A DNA stretch of 64,000 bases from Rhodospirillaceae bacterium (lineage in GTDB: Bacteria; Pseudomonadota; Alphaproteobacteria; Reyranellales; Reyranellaceae), in assembly GCA_009772935.1 (NCBI GenBank), contig WOUR01000009.1, positions 1 through 64,000 of the forward strand, read 5' to 3'. How positions within the stretch are numbered: position 1 is the stretch's first letter; the number at the start of each line of letters is the position of its first letter. A program made the translations under genes and the position numbers. Shown here one piece after another: positions 8,463 to 17,043 of the stretch. The notes beneath the pieces are model-generated. The model saw only the letters and a list, made by a program, of their open reading frames with translations, was not told where the DNA came from and made no database searches.

Positions 8463-10499
8463 ATGAGGCTCAGGCCCCTGCTGGCCGGCTTCGCCATCGC
8501 CGCCACGACCCTGGCGGCGACGGCGCTGGCGCTCGACCGCCTCTTCCCACCCGACCTGTCGCGCTATCACGACCGGTCGACCGAGGTGGTCGACGCCAAC
8601 GGGCGCCTGTTGCGCGCCTTCACGACGGCCGACGGCAAGTGGCGCCTCAAGACGTCGGTCGACGACGTCGATCCTCTCTATCTCGGCCTGCTCAAGGCCT
8701 ACGAGGATCGCCGGTTCGACTCACACTGGGGTGTCGATCCGCTGGCAGCCGTTCGGGCGGCCGGCCAGCTCGCCGAGCGCGGCCGCATCGTCTCGGGCGC
8801 CTCGACGCTCTCCATGCAGGCCGCCCGCCTGCTCGATCCCCGGCCGCGCAGCTTCACCACCAAGGCGATCCAGTCGGCGCGCGCGCTCCAGCTCGAGTGG
8901 CGCTATTCCAAGCGCGAGGTACTGGCGATCTACCTCACCCTCGCCCCGATGGGCGGCAACCTCGAGGGCGTGCGCGCCGCGTCCCTCGCCTATTTCGGCA
9001 AGGAGCCGCGGCAGCTCGGCGCCGCCGAGGCCGCGCTTCTGGTCGCCATCCCGCAATCGCCGGAACGCCGCCGCCCCGACCGAGCCTCTTTGGTGGCGCA
9101 GAAGGCGCGGGACCGCGTGCTGGAACGCGGCGTCGAGCATGGCGTGATCGATGCCCCGCTTTTCGAGATGGCGCGCAGCCGTCTCGCGCCCGATCGCCGG
9201 CTCGCCATGCCCATGCAGGCGCCGCATCTCGCGACATGGCTGGCGGGTCAGTCGCCCGGCACCACGGTGCCGACAACGCTGCGCTACGAGTTGCAGCAGA
9301 CGCTGGCCCAGCTGGTGCACGAGGAGCGACGCCAGCAGGGCGACGGCGCCGAGATCGCCATGGTGGTGCTCGACAACCGAACCGGCGGCGTCGTGGCCTG
9401 GCTGGGCGGCGACAACTTCTTCGGTCGTAGCGGCCAGGTCGACCTCGTGCGCGCCCGCCGCTCGCCGGGCTCGGCGCTGAAGCCGCTGATCTACGCCATG
9501 GCCTTCGACGACCGCACACTGCATCCCGAGACCCTGGTCGAGGACGTACCGGTGCGCTTCCGCGACTGGCTGCCGCGCAACTTCGACCGGGATCACCAGG
9601 GCGCGGTGACGGTGCGTCGCGCCCTGCAGCAATCCCTGAACGTGCCGGCGGTGCTGGCGCTGGAAAAGGTCGGCCCGCAGCGCTTCCTCTCCACCCTGCG
9701 CACCGCCGGTGTGTCGCCTGGCCTGCCCCCCGGCGATACCGGCAACTCGCTGGGCATTGCACTCGGAAGCGCCACTGTTTCCCCGCTCGAAATGGCCGGA
9801 CTCTATGCCGGCCTGGCCAACGGCGGGACCTTCGCTGCGCCACAGGTTCGGCGCGACCGGCCGAAGCCCCAGCCGCTCCGCCTCATGGGGCCGACCGCCG
9901 CCTGGTACGTCTCGGACGTGCTGGCCGAAGCGCCGTTGCCCGAGGGCTTCGCCTCCCTGCCCGTGGCGCTGAGAGAACGCCGCATCGCCTTCAAGACCGG
10001 AACGTCGGCGGGCTTTCGCGACGCCTGGGCCGCCGGCTACAGCGCCAACTGGACGGTCGTCGTGTGGGTCGGACATGCCGACGGCACGCCGCGCCCCGGC
10101 CAGCTCGGCCGGCTCTCGGCCCTTCCCATCCTCTTCAAGGCCTATGGCCGGCTCCCCGGCGAGGACAATCGCACCGTCCGGCCACCCGGCGACGTCCTCA
10201 GGGTCGCTTCGCATCGCGACCTGCCCCCGCGCATGCGCACGCTCGCGCCCTACAGCGAGACGAGCGGTGGCCCGCGCATCGCCTATCCGCCGGCCGACGC
10301 TCGCATCGAGCTGGCCGCGCGCGAAGCCGTTCCGTTGAATGCCATGGGTGGCCAGGGCCGCCTGCGCTGGCTGGTCGATGGCCGCCCCTTGGAAGGCACG
10401 CAGTGGGTGCCGGAGGGGGCCGGCATCGCCCGTCTCGCCGTGGTCGACGAGACGGGTCGCGCCGCCTCGGTTACCGTCCGGATCGTCGAACGGCGGTAA
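8463..10499 (+). CDS. pbpC: Penicillin-binding protein 1C (bifunctional glycosyltransferase/transpeptidase)
   Basis: A 678-residue peptidoglycan synthase anchored by an N-terminal membrane segment (about 7-25). The GT51 glycosyltransferase domain shows the catalytic-Glu motif EDRRF (Glu81) and GASTLSMQ (112-119). The transpeptidase domain has SALK with nucleophile Ser337, SLN at 391-393 and KTGTS starting at Lys511. The C-terminal ~90 residues match the PBP1C-specific C-terminal domain. Pairing with an alpha-2-macroglobulin gene is the known arrangement: the trap blocks intruding proteases while PBP1C repairs the wall. The gene starts 6 bp after the alpha-2-macroglobulin stop, so co-transcription is likely. 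Confidence 0.94.
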   Translation: MRLRPLLAGFAIAATTLAATALALDRLFPPDLSRYHDRSTEVVDANGRLLRAFTTADGKWRLKTSVDDVDPLYLGLLKAYEDRRFDSHWGVDPLAAVRAAGQLAERGRIVSGASTLSMQAARLLDPRPRSFTTKAIQSARALQLEWRYSKREVLAIYLTLAPMGGNLEGVRAASLAYFGKEPRQLGAAEAALLVAIPQSPERRRPDRASLVAQKARDRVLERGVEHGVIDAPLFEMARSRLAPDRRLAMPMQAPHLATWLAGQSPGTTVPTTLRYELQQTLAQLVHEERRQQGDGAEIAMVVLDNRTGGVVAWLGGDNFFGRSGQVDLVRARRSPGSALKPLIYAMAFDDRTLHPETLVEDVPVRFRDWLPRNFDRDHQGAVTVRRALQQSLNVPAVLALEKVGPQRFLSTLRTAGVSPGLPPGDTGNSLGIALGSATVSPLEMAGLYAGLANGGTFAAPQVRRDRPKPQPLRLMGPTAAWYVSDVLAEAPLPEGFASLPVALRERRIAFKTGTSAGFRDAWAAGYSANWTVVVWVGHADGTPRPGQLGRLSALPILFKAYGRLPGEDNRTVRPPGDVLRVASHRDLPPRMRTLAPYSETSGGPRIAYPPADARIELAAREAVPLNAMGGQGRLRWLVDGRPLEGTQWVPEGAGIARLAVVDETGRAASVTVRIVERR

Positions 10500-10557
10500 A
10501 GCGCAAGACGTGGTTCGCGCGCGAGGCGGCGGATCAGGTTGACGAGCGTTGGCACTG

Positions 10558-11547
10558 ATGTTGACAATCGACGTGATGCCGCAGCCGCCGCCGCTCGCCA
10601 CCTTCAGCTATTCGGTTCTCGCGGGCCGGAACGACGCCTTCAGGACCTGGTTGCGCGACCTGCTGATGTTGGCCGTGGCAGCGCCCGGCTTCGTCGGCGT
10701 CAGTCGATCCGAGCAGGGGAGTCCCTCCGGCGCAACTTCCTGGAAGATCACCTACAGATTCGAAAGCGCGTCGGACCGCGAGAACTGGATGCGCTCCTCC
10801 ACCCTGGCGAAGGCGCATGCCGAAGCGGGTACCCTGTTCGCATTGCCTCCCCAGGCAATCTCCGACACGGATGACGGCACGGCGCGTATGATGGTCGTGA
10901 CATCACACGTCGCTCCGGGGCGCGAGGCGGACTGGCGCGCTGCTCAGGCCCGGTTGAATGCGGCGGTCGTGGGTTTTCCCGGGTTCGACGGGCTCGACAT
11001 ATTCAAGCCCTCGGATGACGGTCACGACTGGACGACCGTTCTCACGTTTCGCAGCGAGCGGGATCTCGAGAACTGGAAGAACTCCGAAGAACGCAGGTAC
11101 CTGCTGAGCCAATTCGAGGAAGCGAGCCACGATGGCGTGGACGTCGGTCCCGCCTCGTTCGGCACCTGGTTCGCGGCTCGCGCCGCGGGCTCGCGTCCCG
11201 TGCCGGAATGGAAACAGGCGATGGTGGTGCTGGCGGTGCTCTATCCGCTGGTGAGCTTCTACGACATCACGCTGGGCAATGCCGCGGGCCAGGGCCTCGC
11301 GGTCGCCGGTCACCAGGTCATCAAAGGGCTGGGGCTGCCTTTTCCGGTCGTCGTCTTCCTCGGCAACGCCATCGGTACGGTGCTTCTGACCTGGGTGCTG
11401 ATGCCGGCGGCCATCGGCCTGTTCAACTGGTGGCTCGACCCCGCCGCCTCCCGTGACCAGACCATACGGGGCGCGGTCATACTGGTCGCTCTCTATGTCC
11501 TGGAAGTTGCCGCCTTCTCGTATGTCTTCGAAACCTGGGGCTTCTGA
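10558..11547 (+). CDS. Membrane protein with two N-terminal ABM-like (dimeric alpha+beta barrel) domains
   Basis: A 329-residue protein. Residues 5-110 and 111-205 look like two copies of an antibiotic-biosynthesis-monooxygenase (ABM) fold: each has a strand (FSYSVLAGRNDAF, MVVTSHVAPGREADW), a helix with a conserved PGF (APGFVGV, FPGFDGL), and an ending like RSERDLENWKNSEE. The C-terminal ~110 residues contain three hydrophobic segments (about 217-237, 257-283, 298-318). ATG 10558 was preferred to TTG 10549 in the same frame; neither has a strong ribosome site. It sits 11 bp upstream of the molybdenum-hydroxylase genes and may be part of that operon. Function unknown. Confidence 0.68.
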   Translation: MLTIDVMPQPPPLATFSYSVLAGRNDAFRTWLRDLLMLAVAAPGFVGVSRSEQGSPSGATSWKITYRFESASDRENWMRSSTLAKAHAEAGTLFALPPQAISDTDDGTARMMVVTSHVAPGREADWRAAQARLNAAVVGFPGFDGLDIFKPSDDGHDWTTVLTFRSERDLENWKNSEERRYLLSQFEEASHDGVDVGPASFGTWFAARAAGSRPVPEWKQAMVVLAVLYPLVSFYDITLGNAAGQGLAVAGHQVIKGLGLPFPVVVFLGNAIGTVLLTWVLMPAAIGLFNWWLDPAASRDQTIRGAVILVALYVLEVAAFSYVFETWGF

Positions 11548-11558
11548 GGAGCCGCTCG

Positions 11559-12419
11559 GTGTCGAATTCGGGCCCCCTCTTCCTGCCGGCGACCTCGCTC
11601 GACGAGGCTCTCGCGGCGAAGGAGGCGAATTCGGCGGCCACGTTCATTGCCGGCGGCACGAGCCTGATTGCGGATCGGGACGCGCGAGAGCCGGCTGGCT
11701 ACATCAGTCTGAGGCGGATCCGTGCGCTGCAGGAAATCGAGAGGCGCACCGATGGCCTGTTCGTCGGAGCGGGCTGCACCATCGCCGCTCTCCTCCGGGA
11801 TCCTCTAGTCGCCAGCGCGTCCCTTCTCGTCGAGGCCGGCCGCGCGACCGCAACCCGCCAGGTGCGCTCGCGGGCCACCATCGGCGGCAACATCGCCGTT
11901 GCGCTGCCGGATCGGTCGTTCGGCCCCTGCTTGCTTGCGCTCGAAGCCAGCGTGCATGTCCATTCGCGAGAAGGTCTTCGGGCGATTCCGCTGGAGCTCT
12001 ATCTGAACGATCGGGTGAAGGCTGCAGAGACCACGGCTCCCGAAATCCTGGTCGGCGTGACGGTCCCGTACACAGGCGGCCGCCATCACTATTCCCGCAT
12101 CGCCGCCGACAACGGCGGAGGATACGCCACGGTCAGCGTCGCGCTGCTGTTGGATCGGGAGCGCCATGTCGTCCGGATCGGATTGGGAGGCGCAGGCCCC
12201 ACCGCCTGCAGGGCACACGAAGCAGAGGCCTTTGCCGCGGAGGCCCTGGACTGTAAGGGCGGATCGACCCCGCCCTCGCTCGCGGCCAAGATCGGTGAAA
12301 TCGCCGCCCAACATTGCGACCCGCCCACCGACCTGTCGGCCAGCTCCGCTTACCGGCGCCACGCCGTCGGCGTGATGGTACGGCGGGCCCTCGAGGAGGC
12401 ATGGGAGGCGACGCGATGA
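11559..12419 (+). CDS. Molybdenum hydroxylase, FAD-binding medium subunit
   Basis: A 286-residue flavoprotein subunit of the xanthine dehydrogenase/CO dehydrogenase medium-chain family. FAD-binding motifs are visible near the N-terminus (FIAGGTSLIAD) and at RATIGGNIAVALPD. It would pass electrons from the Fe-S subunit to an acceptor. The start is GTG 11559 with GAGGAG about 9 bases upstream. Its stop overlaps the ATG of the Fe-S subunit (ATGA), the usual medium-small-large order of these operons. Confidence 0.88.
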   Translation: MSNSGPLFLPATSLDEALAAKEANSAATFIAGGTSLIADRDAREPAGYISLRRIRALQEIERRTDGLFVGAGCTIAALLRDPLVASASLLVEAGRATATRQVRSRATIGGNIAVALPDRSFGPCLLALEASVHVHSREGLRAIPLELYLNDRVKAAETTAPEILVGVTVPYTGGRHHYSRIAADNGGGYATVSVALLLDRERHVVRIGLGGAGPTACRAHEAEAFAAEALDCKGGSTPPSLAAKIGEIAAQHCDPPTDLSASSAYRRHAVGVMVRRALEEAWEATR

Positions 12420-12907
12420 ACAGGCACGCACTCCTCTCCTGCCGCCTCAGGATCAATGGCGCCTCTCACGACGTCGAGGACGTGCATTTCGGCGATACGC
12501 TTCTGGAGGTCCTGCGCGACCGCCTGGGTCTCGTGGGCACGAAGCAGGGCTGCGAGGACGGCCAATGCGGTGCCTGCACGGTCCTGATCGATGGGCAGCC
12601 CGTCAATTCGTGTCTGGAACTGGCCGCCGAAACCGTCGGCCGCGAGATCGTGACCATCGAAGGCTACAACCGCCGGGACGGGTCTCTGACACCGCTGCAG
12701 GAAGCGCTCGTGAGGCAGGCCGCCATCCAGTGCGGCTTCTGCATTCCCGGTATCGTGCTCGCAGCAGAATCCCTGCTGGCCGAACGCCCCGATGCGACCG
12801 AGGACGACATCCGCACGGAGATGGACGGCAACCTCTGCCGGTGCACGGGCTACAGCAGCATCCTGGCGGCGATCCTCGAAGTGGCGGAGACGCGCCGTGG
12901 CTCCTGA
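12416..12907 (+). CDS. Molybdenum hydroxylase, 2Fe-2S small subunit
   Basis: A 163-residue protein with two [2Fe-2S] sites. The plant-type cluster is bound by Cys46, Cys51, Cys54 and Cys66 (GCEDGQCGACTV). The helical domain cluster uses Cys106, Cys109, Cys141 and Cys143 (QCGFC, CRCTGY). It shuttles electrons from the molybdopterin site to the FAD subunit. It begins in a 4-bp ATGA overlap with the FAD subunit gene and ends 11 bp inside the large-subunit gene, indicating translational coupling. Confidence 0.93.
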   Translation: MNRHALLSCRLRINGASHDVEDVHFGDTLLEVLRDRLGLVGTKQGCEDGQCGACTVLIDGQPVNSCLELAAETVGREIVTIEGYNRRDGSLTPLQEALVRQAAIQCGFCIPGIVLAAESLLAERPDATEDDIRTEMDGNLCRCTGYSSILAAILEVAETRRGS

Positions 12908-15260
12908 CCCGCGGAGCGGCGGAAGCGCGACGGGTGTCGGTGCATCGATCGTCCGCCCCGACGCCATTGCAAAGGTACGCGGCGAATTCGAGTTTGCCAC
13001 CGACCTTCGTGCGGCCGGCATGCTCTGGGGCGCCACGCTGCGCTCACCTCATCCGCTCGCCCGGATCCTGAAGGTGGATTTGACGCCGGCCAGGCGGATC
13101 CCCGGCGTTCGCGCGGTCCTCGGCGCCTGGGACGTGCCGGTCAACACGTTCGGCGCGGTCGACAAGGACACGCCGGTGCTGGCCGACGACATGGTGCGCT
13201 ATGTCGGCGAACCGGTGGCGATCGTCGCGGCCCAGTCGCCCGCCCTCGCGCGCCAGGCGATCGACGCGATCGTCGTCACCTACGAACCGATGCGTCCCGT
13301 CACCGACGCGCTCGAAGCCCTCGCCGCCGGGCACGTCTATCGACATGTCAGCATGACCCACGGAGATCCGGACGTCGTCGGCGAGGTGCAGGCGGAGGGC
13401 GAGTATCTCACCCCGCGCCAGGATCATTCCTTTCTCGCGCCCGATGCCGGACTGGCGCGTCCCGACGGCCGCGATGGCGTCGAGGTGATCGGCGCCTCTC
13501 AATGGGTCCACGCCGACCGCGAGCAGATCGCGGCGTGCCTGGCCCTTCCCGAGGAGAAGGTTCTCGTCGTCAATTCGGGAATCGGCGGATCGTTCGGCGG
13601 ACGGGTTTCCATGACCTGGCAGGTCCACGGCGCCCTGCTCGCCCTCCATACCGGCCGGCCTGTCAAGTTCGTCTATTCGCGCCATGAGACCTTCCTTGCC
13701 CGTTATCACCGCCATCCGAGCAGAATCTGGCTGCGGCACCACGCCAACCGTGACGGAACCCTTGTCAAGCTCGAGGCGCGGATCCTCCTGGAGGATGGCC
13801 CGTACAGCCACACCGCGGCGGCCGGCATCGGCAACTCGTGCTCGCTCATCCAGGGACCGTACAACGTTCCCAATGCCTCGATCGAAGGCTGGGCGGTCGC
13901 CACCAACAACGGCATGTGCGGCTCGATGCGCGGCTTCGGGGTCGTGGAGCCGATCTTTGCCTGCGAGTCCAACATGGACAGGCTTGCCCGCACCCTCGGC
14001 ATCGACGGCGCCGAGCTGCGCCGCCGGAACTTGATCAGGTCCGGCGACACCTGGACGTTCCGGCAGGTGCAGGACCGGCCGGCGCCGGTCTCCGAACTGG
14101 TCGACCTCTGCCAGGCGATGGCACTGCCTCCGGCTCCGTCCGCGGACAGGCCGATGTCCGCCCGGGTCGCCCTTCCCGGCGGGGTCGCGACGCCGACGCG
14201 CCCCAGGCATGTCCGTCGAGGCATCGGCCTCGCCGCGGCCGTCAAGAACACCTGCTTCTCGGAGGGGTGCCCGGTGAACTCGACGGCGCTCCTCACCCTC
14301 CACAATGGCATCGCGACCGTCGATTGCGCCGCGGCCGAAGTCGGTCAGGGATTCGTGGCCGTCGCCATTCAGGTCGTCCAGTCGACCCTGGGCGTGAACG
14401 AGGTCAGGGTTGCCGCCTGCGATACCGGCATGCCGCCCGCGGCCAGCACCGACGCCCAGCAGCAGACGATAACCTCCGGTCCGGCCATCCACCTGGCGGC
14501 CGCCCGCCTCAAAGAGAGGTTTCTGCAGTTCTTCGGGCGCGAGCACGGTCTCGACGCCGCGACGCTGGATATCCGGGACGATTTCGTCGTCTCGCGCCAG
14601 GGCGGTCGATTGGCGTCCGTTGCCGAGGCCGGGATGGGCCTCGTCTTCCGGGCGACCGAACGCTTCGACCAGCGCACGACCCGGCCGGTGGACGATCCCC
14701 ATGCGACGGAGCCGGTCCACGTCGCGCTCTCGTTCTCGGCCAATCGATGCGTCCTTGATGTCGATGTGGAACTGGGGCTGGTACGGGTGGTTCAAATGGA
14801 CGTCGTTCAGGATGCCGGCCGGGTCGCAAATCCGGCGCTGGCGCTGGGACAGGTCACCGGCGGCTCGCTGATGGGCCTCGGGTTCGCCTTGAGCGAGTCG
14901 CTCGAATATCGCGATGGCCGGCCGGTGAACGGCAATTGGCGCGACTATCGCCTGCCCCGAATGGCCGACGCCCCCGTGGTGAACTGCCGGTTCGTGGAGA
15001 GACCTGTGCCGGGCATTCCCTTCGGCTTCAACGGCATCGGCGAGATGCCCCACGTCCAGGCGCCTGCCGCCATTCTCTCGGCGTTGCGGGACGCGACCGG
15101 CCTGGACCTGCCCGCGGCTCCCGCCACGGCCGGGCGGATCGCCCTGACCGGATCCGATGCAGTGCCGATGCGTCTCAGCGATTCCGCCCTCGAGGCCTTC
15201 AAGGGCCCGGGCCGGGCCAGGATCGGAAAGTTCCTGCGCTTCCAACGCGTCGAGAGATAG
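12897..15260 (+). CDS. Molybdenum hydroxylase, molybdopterin-binding large subunit (xanthine-dehydrogenase type)
   Basis: A 787-residue catalytic subunit of an aldehyde oxidase/xanthine dehydrogenase family enzyme. The presumed catalytic base is Glu716 in NGIGEMPH. An RGFG motif at 345-348 is typical of xanthine dehydrogenase-like enzymes. The AYxCSFR active-site loop of form I CO dehydrogenase is absent, so a CO dehydrogenase role is unlikely. The GTG start at 12897 overlaps the Fe-S gene by 11 bp; the upstream extension of the frame is a shadow of that gene. The substrate (purine, N-heterocycle or aldehyde) cannot be read from sequence. No XdhC-like or MoCo maturation gene is adjacent. Confidence 0.86.
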   Translation: MAPDPRSGGSATGVGASIVRPDAIAKVRGEFEFATDLRAAGMLWGATLRSPHPLARILKVDLTPARRIPGVRAVLGAWDVPVNTFGAVDKDTPVLADDMVRYVGEPVAIVAAQSPALARQAIDAIVVTYEPMRPVTDALEALAAGHVYRHVSMTHGDPDVVGEVQAEGEYLTPRQDHSFLAPDAGLARPDGRDGVEVIGASQWVHADREQIAACLALPEEKVLVVNSGIGGSFGGRVSMTWQVHGALLALHTGRPVKFVYSRHETFLARYHRHPSRIWLRHHANRDGTLVKLEARILLEDGPYSHTAAAGIGNSCSLIQGPYNVPNASIEGWAVATNNGMCGSMRGFGVVEPIFACESNMDRLARTLGIDGAELRRRNLIRSGDTWTFRQVQDRPAPVSELVDLCQAMALPPAPSADRPMSARVALPGGVATPTRPRHVRRGIGLAAAVKNTCFSEGCPVNSTALLTLHNGIATVDCAAAEVGQGFVAVAIQVVQSTLGVNEVRVAACDTGMPPAASTDAQQQTITSGPAIHLAAARLKERFLQFFGREHGLDAATLDIRDDFVVSRQGGRLASVAEAGMGLVFRATERFDQRTTRPVDDPHATEPVHVALSFSANRCVLDVDVELGLVRVVQMDVVQDAGRVANPALALGQVTGGSLMGLGFALSESLEYRDGRPVNGNWRDYRLPRMADAPVVNCRFVERPVPGIPFGFNGIGEMPHVQAPAAILSALRDATGLDLPAAPATAGRIALTGSDAVPMRLSDSALEAFKGPGRARIGKFLRFQRVER

Positions 15261-15423
15261 CGGCCTGACGCCTTCATGTGGCTCAGATAGCCCTTCAGAG
15301 GGGCCAGCGCGCAACATTATTGCGCGAGCGGTCTCCCCGACCCAGGGATCGGGGGTGCGACATTCGATTCAGTTGTTTCGATTATTTCGTTTGTTTCGGT
15401 TATTCGCCGAAACTCCGGCGTTC
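15261..15423. repeat. Convergent intergenic region with 9-bp tandem repeat and small hairpin
   Basis: This 163-bp gap lies between the convergent Mo-hydroxylase and LysE genes. It is far more AT-rich than its surroundings and holds three tandem copies of a 9-mer TTRTTTCGN at 15373-15381, 15382-15390 and 15391-15399, followed by a decayed fourth. GTTTCGG (15393-15399) and CCGAAAC (15407-15413) can pair around a 7-base loop, a possible bidirectional terminator without a clear T-tract. Confidence 0.5.
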
Positions 15424-16017
15424 TTAGACGAAGAAGGCGAGAGCGACCGATCCGACCAGTGCGCTGGCGAAGACGAGGTTGACGACACGGTTGCTGCGGG
15501 GATCGCGGAAGAAGCGCGTGAGCGCCGAACCGGCGAGCAGCCAGCAGACGTTCACCGCGGCGATCACCAGGGTGAGCAGGACGAGTTTCAGCGCCAGGTC
15601 GGCGCCCAGCCGGTCAGGCCGCAGGGTGAAGCCCGAATAGAGCGCGGCCATGGCGACATACCCCTTGGGATTGACCAGCGACAACAGAAGCCCGGCCGCA
15701 AAGGTCGGCGGCTCCCGCCGGACGCCCGCGACAGACATGGGGGGCGCGGTGGCGATCCGCCAGGCCAGCCAGACAAAATAGGCCGCCGCCAGGATCGCCA
15801 CCGCGGGCGCCACACCGGGTACCGCGAGCAGCAGACCCGCCGTGCCGCTCGCCACGATTGCCATCACCGCGACCATGCCCAGCACGATCCCCGCGAGATA
15901 GGCGATCCCGCCACGCGCGCCGAACGCCGCCCCTGCGGCCGCGAGGCTGAGCGTCGCCGGGCCGGGGCTGCCGGCCAGCGCAAGCGCCGCGATCAGGAAG
16001 CCGGGAAGTGCATCCAT
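15424..16017 (-). CDS. LysE/RhtB family amino-acid exporter
   Basis: A 197-residue inner-membrane protein with about six hydrophobic segments. The family signature is clear near the N-terminus (ALAGSPGPATLSLAAAGAAFG) and in the middle (LLLSLVNPKGYVAMAALYSGF). Members export amino acids such as lysine, threonine or homoserine lactone by proton exchange; the substrate here is not predictable. The ATG at 16017 fits the family start (MDALPGFLIAALALAGSPGP) and removes a long shadow extension across the HMG-CoA lyase gene. It follows that gene by 50 bp and may be co-transcribed. Confidence 0.86.
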   Translation of the reverse strand: MDALPGFLIAALALAGSPGPATLSLAAAGAAFGARGGIAYLAGIVLGMVAVMAIVASGTAGLLLAVPGVAPAVAILAAAYFVWLAWRIATAPPMSVAGVRREPPTFAAGLLLSLVNPKGYVAMAALYSGFTLRPDRLGADLALKLVLLTLVIAAVNVCWLLAGSALTRFFRDPRSNRVVNLVFASALVGSVALAFFV

Positions 16018-16067
16018 GCCGCGATATGGCGGCGGGGATGGACCGTCGTCTTGAACGTTCGTGCCGT

Positions 16068-16976
16068 CTAGGCCGCGATCTTCGCCTTCAGCGCCTGCGC
16101 CACCTTGGATGCGGGCTCGCGACCGAGCGCGGTGCAGATCGCGCGGCCGGCCGCCGCCACCGCGTCGAGGTCGACGCCGTGGTCGATGCCGAGGCCGTTC
16201 ATCAGGTAGATCACGTCCTCGGTGCCGACATTGCCCGAGGCGCCCTTGGCGTAGGGACAGCCGCCCAGGCCCGCCACGGCCGTGTCGAACACCGCGATGC
16301 CGCGCTCCATGACCGCCAGGATGTTGGCCAGCGACTGGCCGTAGGTGTCGTGGAAGTGCGCGGCGATCTTTTCCCGCGGCATCTTCTCGGCCACGGCATC
16401 GATCATGGCGACGCATTCGCCGGGCGTGCCGACGCCGATCGTGTCGCCGAGCGAGACCTCGTAGCAGCCCATCCGGAACAGCCGCTCCGACACCTCGGCC
16501 ACCTTGGCCGGCGAGACCTTGCCGTCGTAGGGGCAGGCGATCACCGTCGAGACGTAGCCGCGCACCCTCATGCCGTGCTTCTGCGCCGCTTCCATCACCG
16601 GCGCGAACCGCTCGAAGCTCTCGTCGATCGAGCAGTTCGTGTTCTTGCGGCAGAAGGCCTCCGAGGCCGCCGTGAAGATCGCGATCTCGCCGACCCCGGC
16701 CTCGACCGCGCCGTTCATGCCCTGCTTGTTCGGCACCAGCACCGGATAGCTCACGCCGTCCTTGCGCTGGATACGCGCCATGACCTGCTCGGTGTTGGCC
16801 ATCTGCGGCACCCACTTGGGTGACACGAAGCTGCCGGCCTCCACCGCCGAGTGGCCGGCGGCCGACAGCGCGTCGATCAGCGCCACCTTGGCTTCCACCG
16901 ACACCGGCTTCGCCTCGTTCTGCAACCCGTCGCGCGGCCCGACTTCGACGAGCCGCACGCGCTTGGGATGATTCAT
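16068..16976 (-). CDS. mvaB: Hydroxymethylglutaryl-CoA lyase
   Basis: A 302-residue enzyme cleaving HMG-CoA to acetoacetate and acetyl-CoA, the last step of leucine catabolism. The active-site start EVGPRDGLQNE (Arg15, Asp16) and the family signature GLGGCPYAKGASGNVGTEDV near residue 235-255 with its catalytic cysteine are both intact, as is HFHDTYGQSLAN, which contains metal-binding histidines. The ATG at 16976 has GGGAGG upstream; an in-frame ATG nine codons earlier lacks one. The other likely leucine-degradation genes lie 12-17 kb away at 28-35 kb on the same strand. Confidence 0.94.
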   Translation of the reverse strand: MNHPKRVRLVEVGPRDGLQNEAKPVSVEAKVALIDALSAAGHSAVEAGSFVSPKWVPQMANTEQVMARIQRKDGVSYPVLVPNKQGMNGAVEAGVGEIAIFTAASEAFCRKNTNCSIDESFERFAPVMEAAQKHGMRVRGYVSTVIACPYDGKVSPAKVAEVSERLFRMGCYEVSLGDTIGVGTPGECVAMIDAVAEKMPREKIAAHFHDTYGQSLANILAVMERGIAVFDTAVAGLGGCPYAKGASGNVGTEDVIYLMNGLGIDHGVDLDAVAAAGRAICTALGREPASKVAQALKAKIAA

Positions 16977-17043
16977 CGTTGCCTCCCGATCCTGGCGCCA
17001 CATACTGCACCGGCGAGAAGGCCGCCAGACAGGATTTTCGCTC

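Noticed and set aside
12897..15260. Aerobic CO dehydrogenase large subunit
   Set aside because: The AYxCSFR active-site loop is missing and an RGFG motif of xanthine-dehydrogenase type is present instead.
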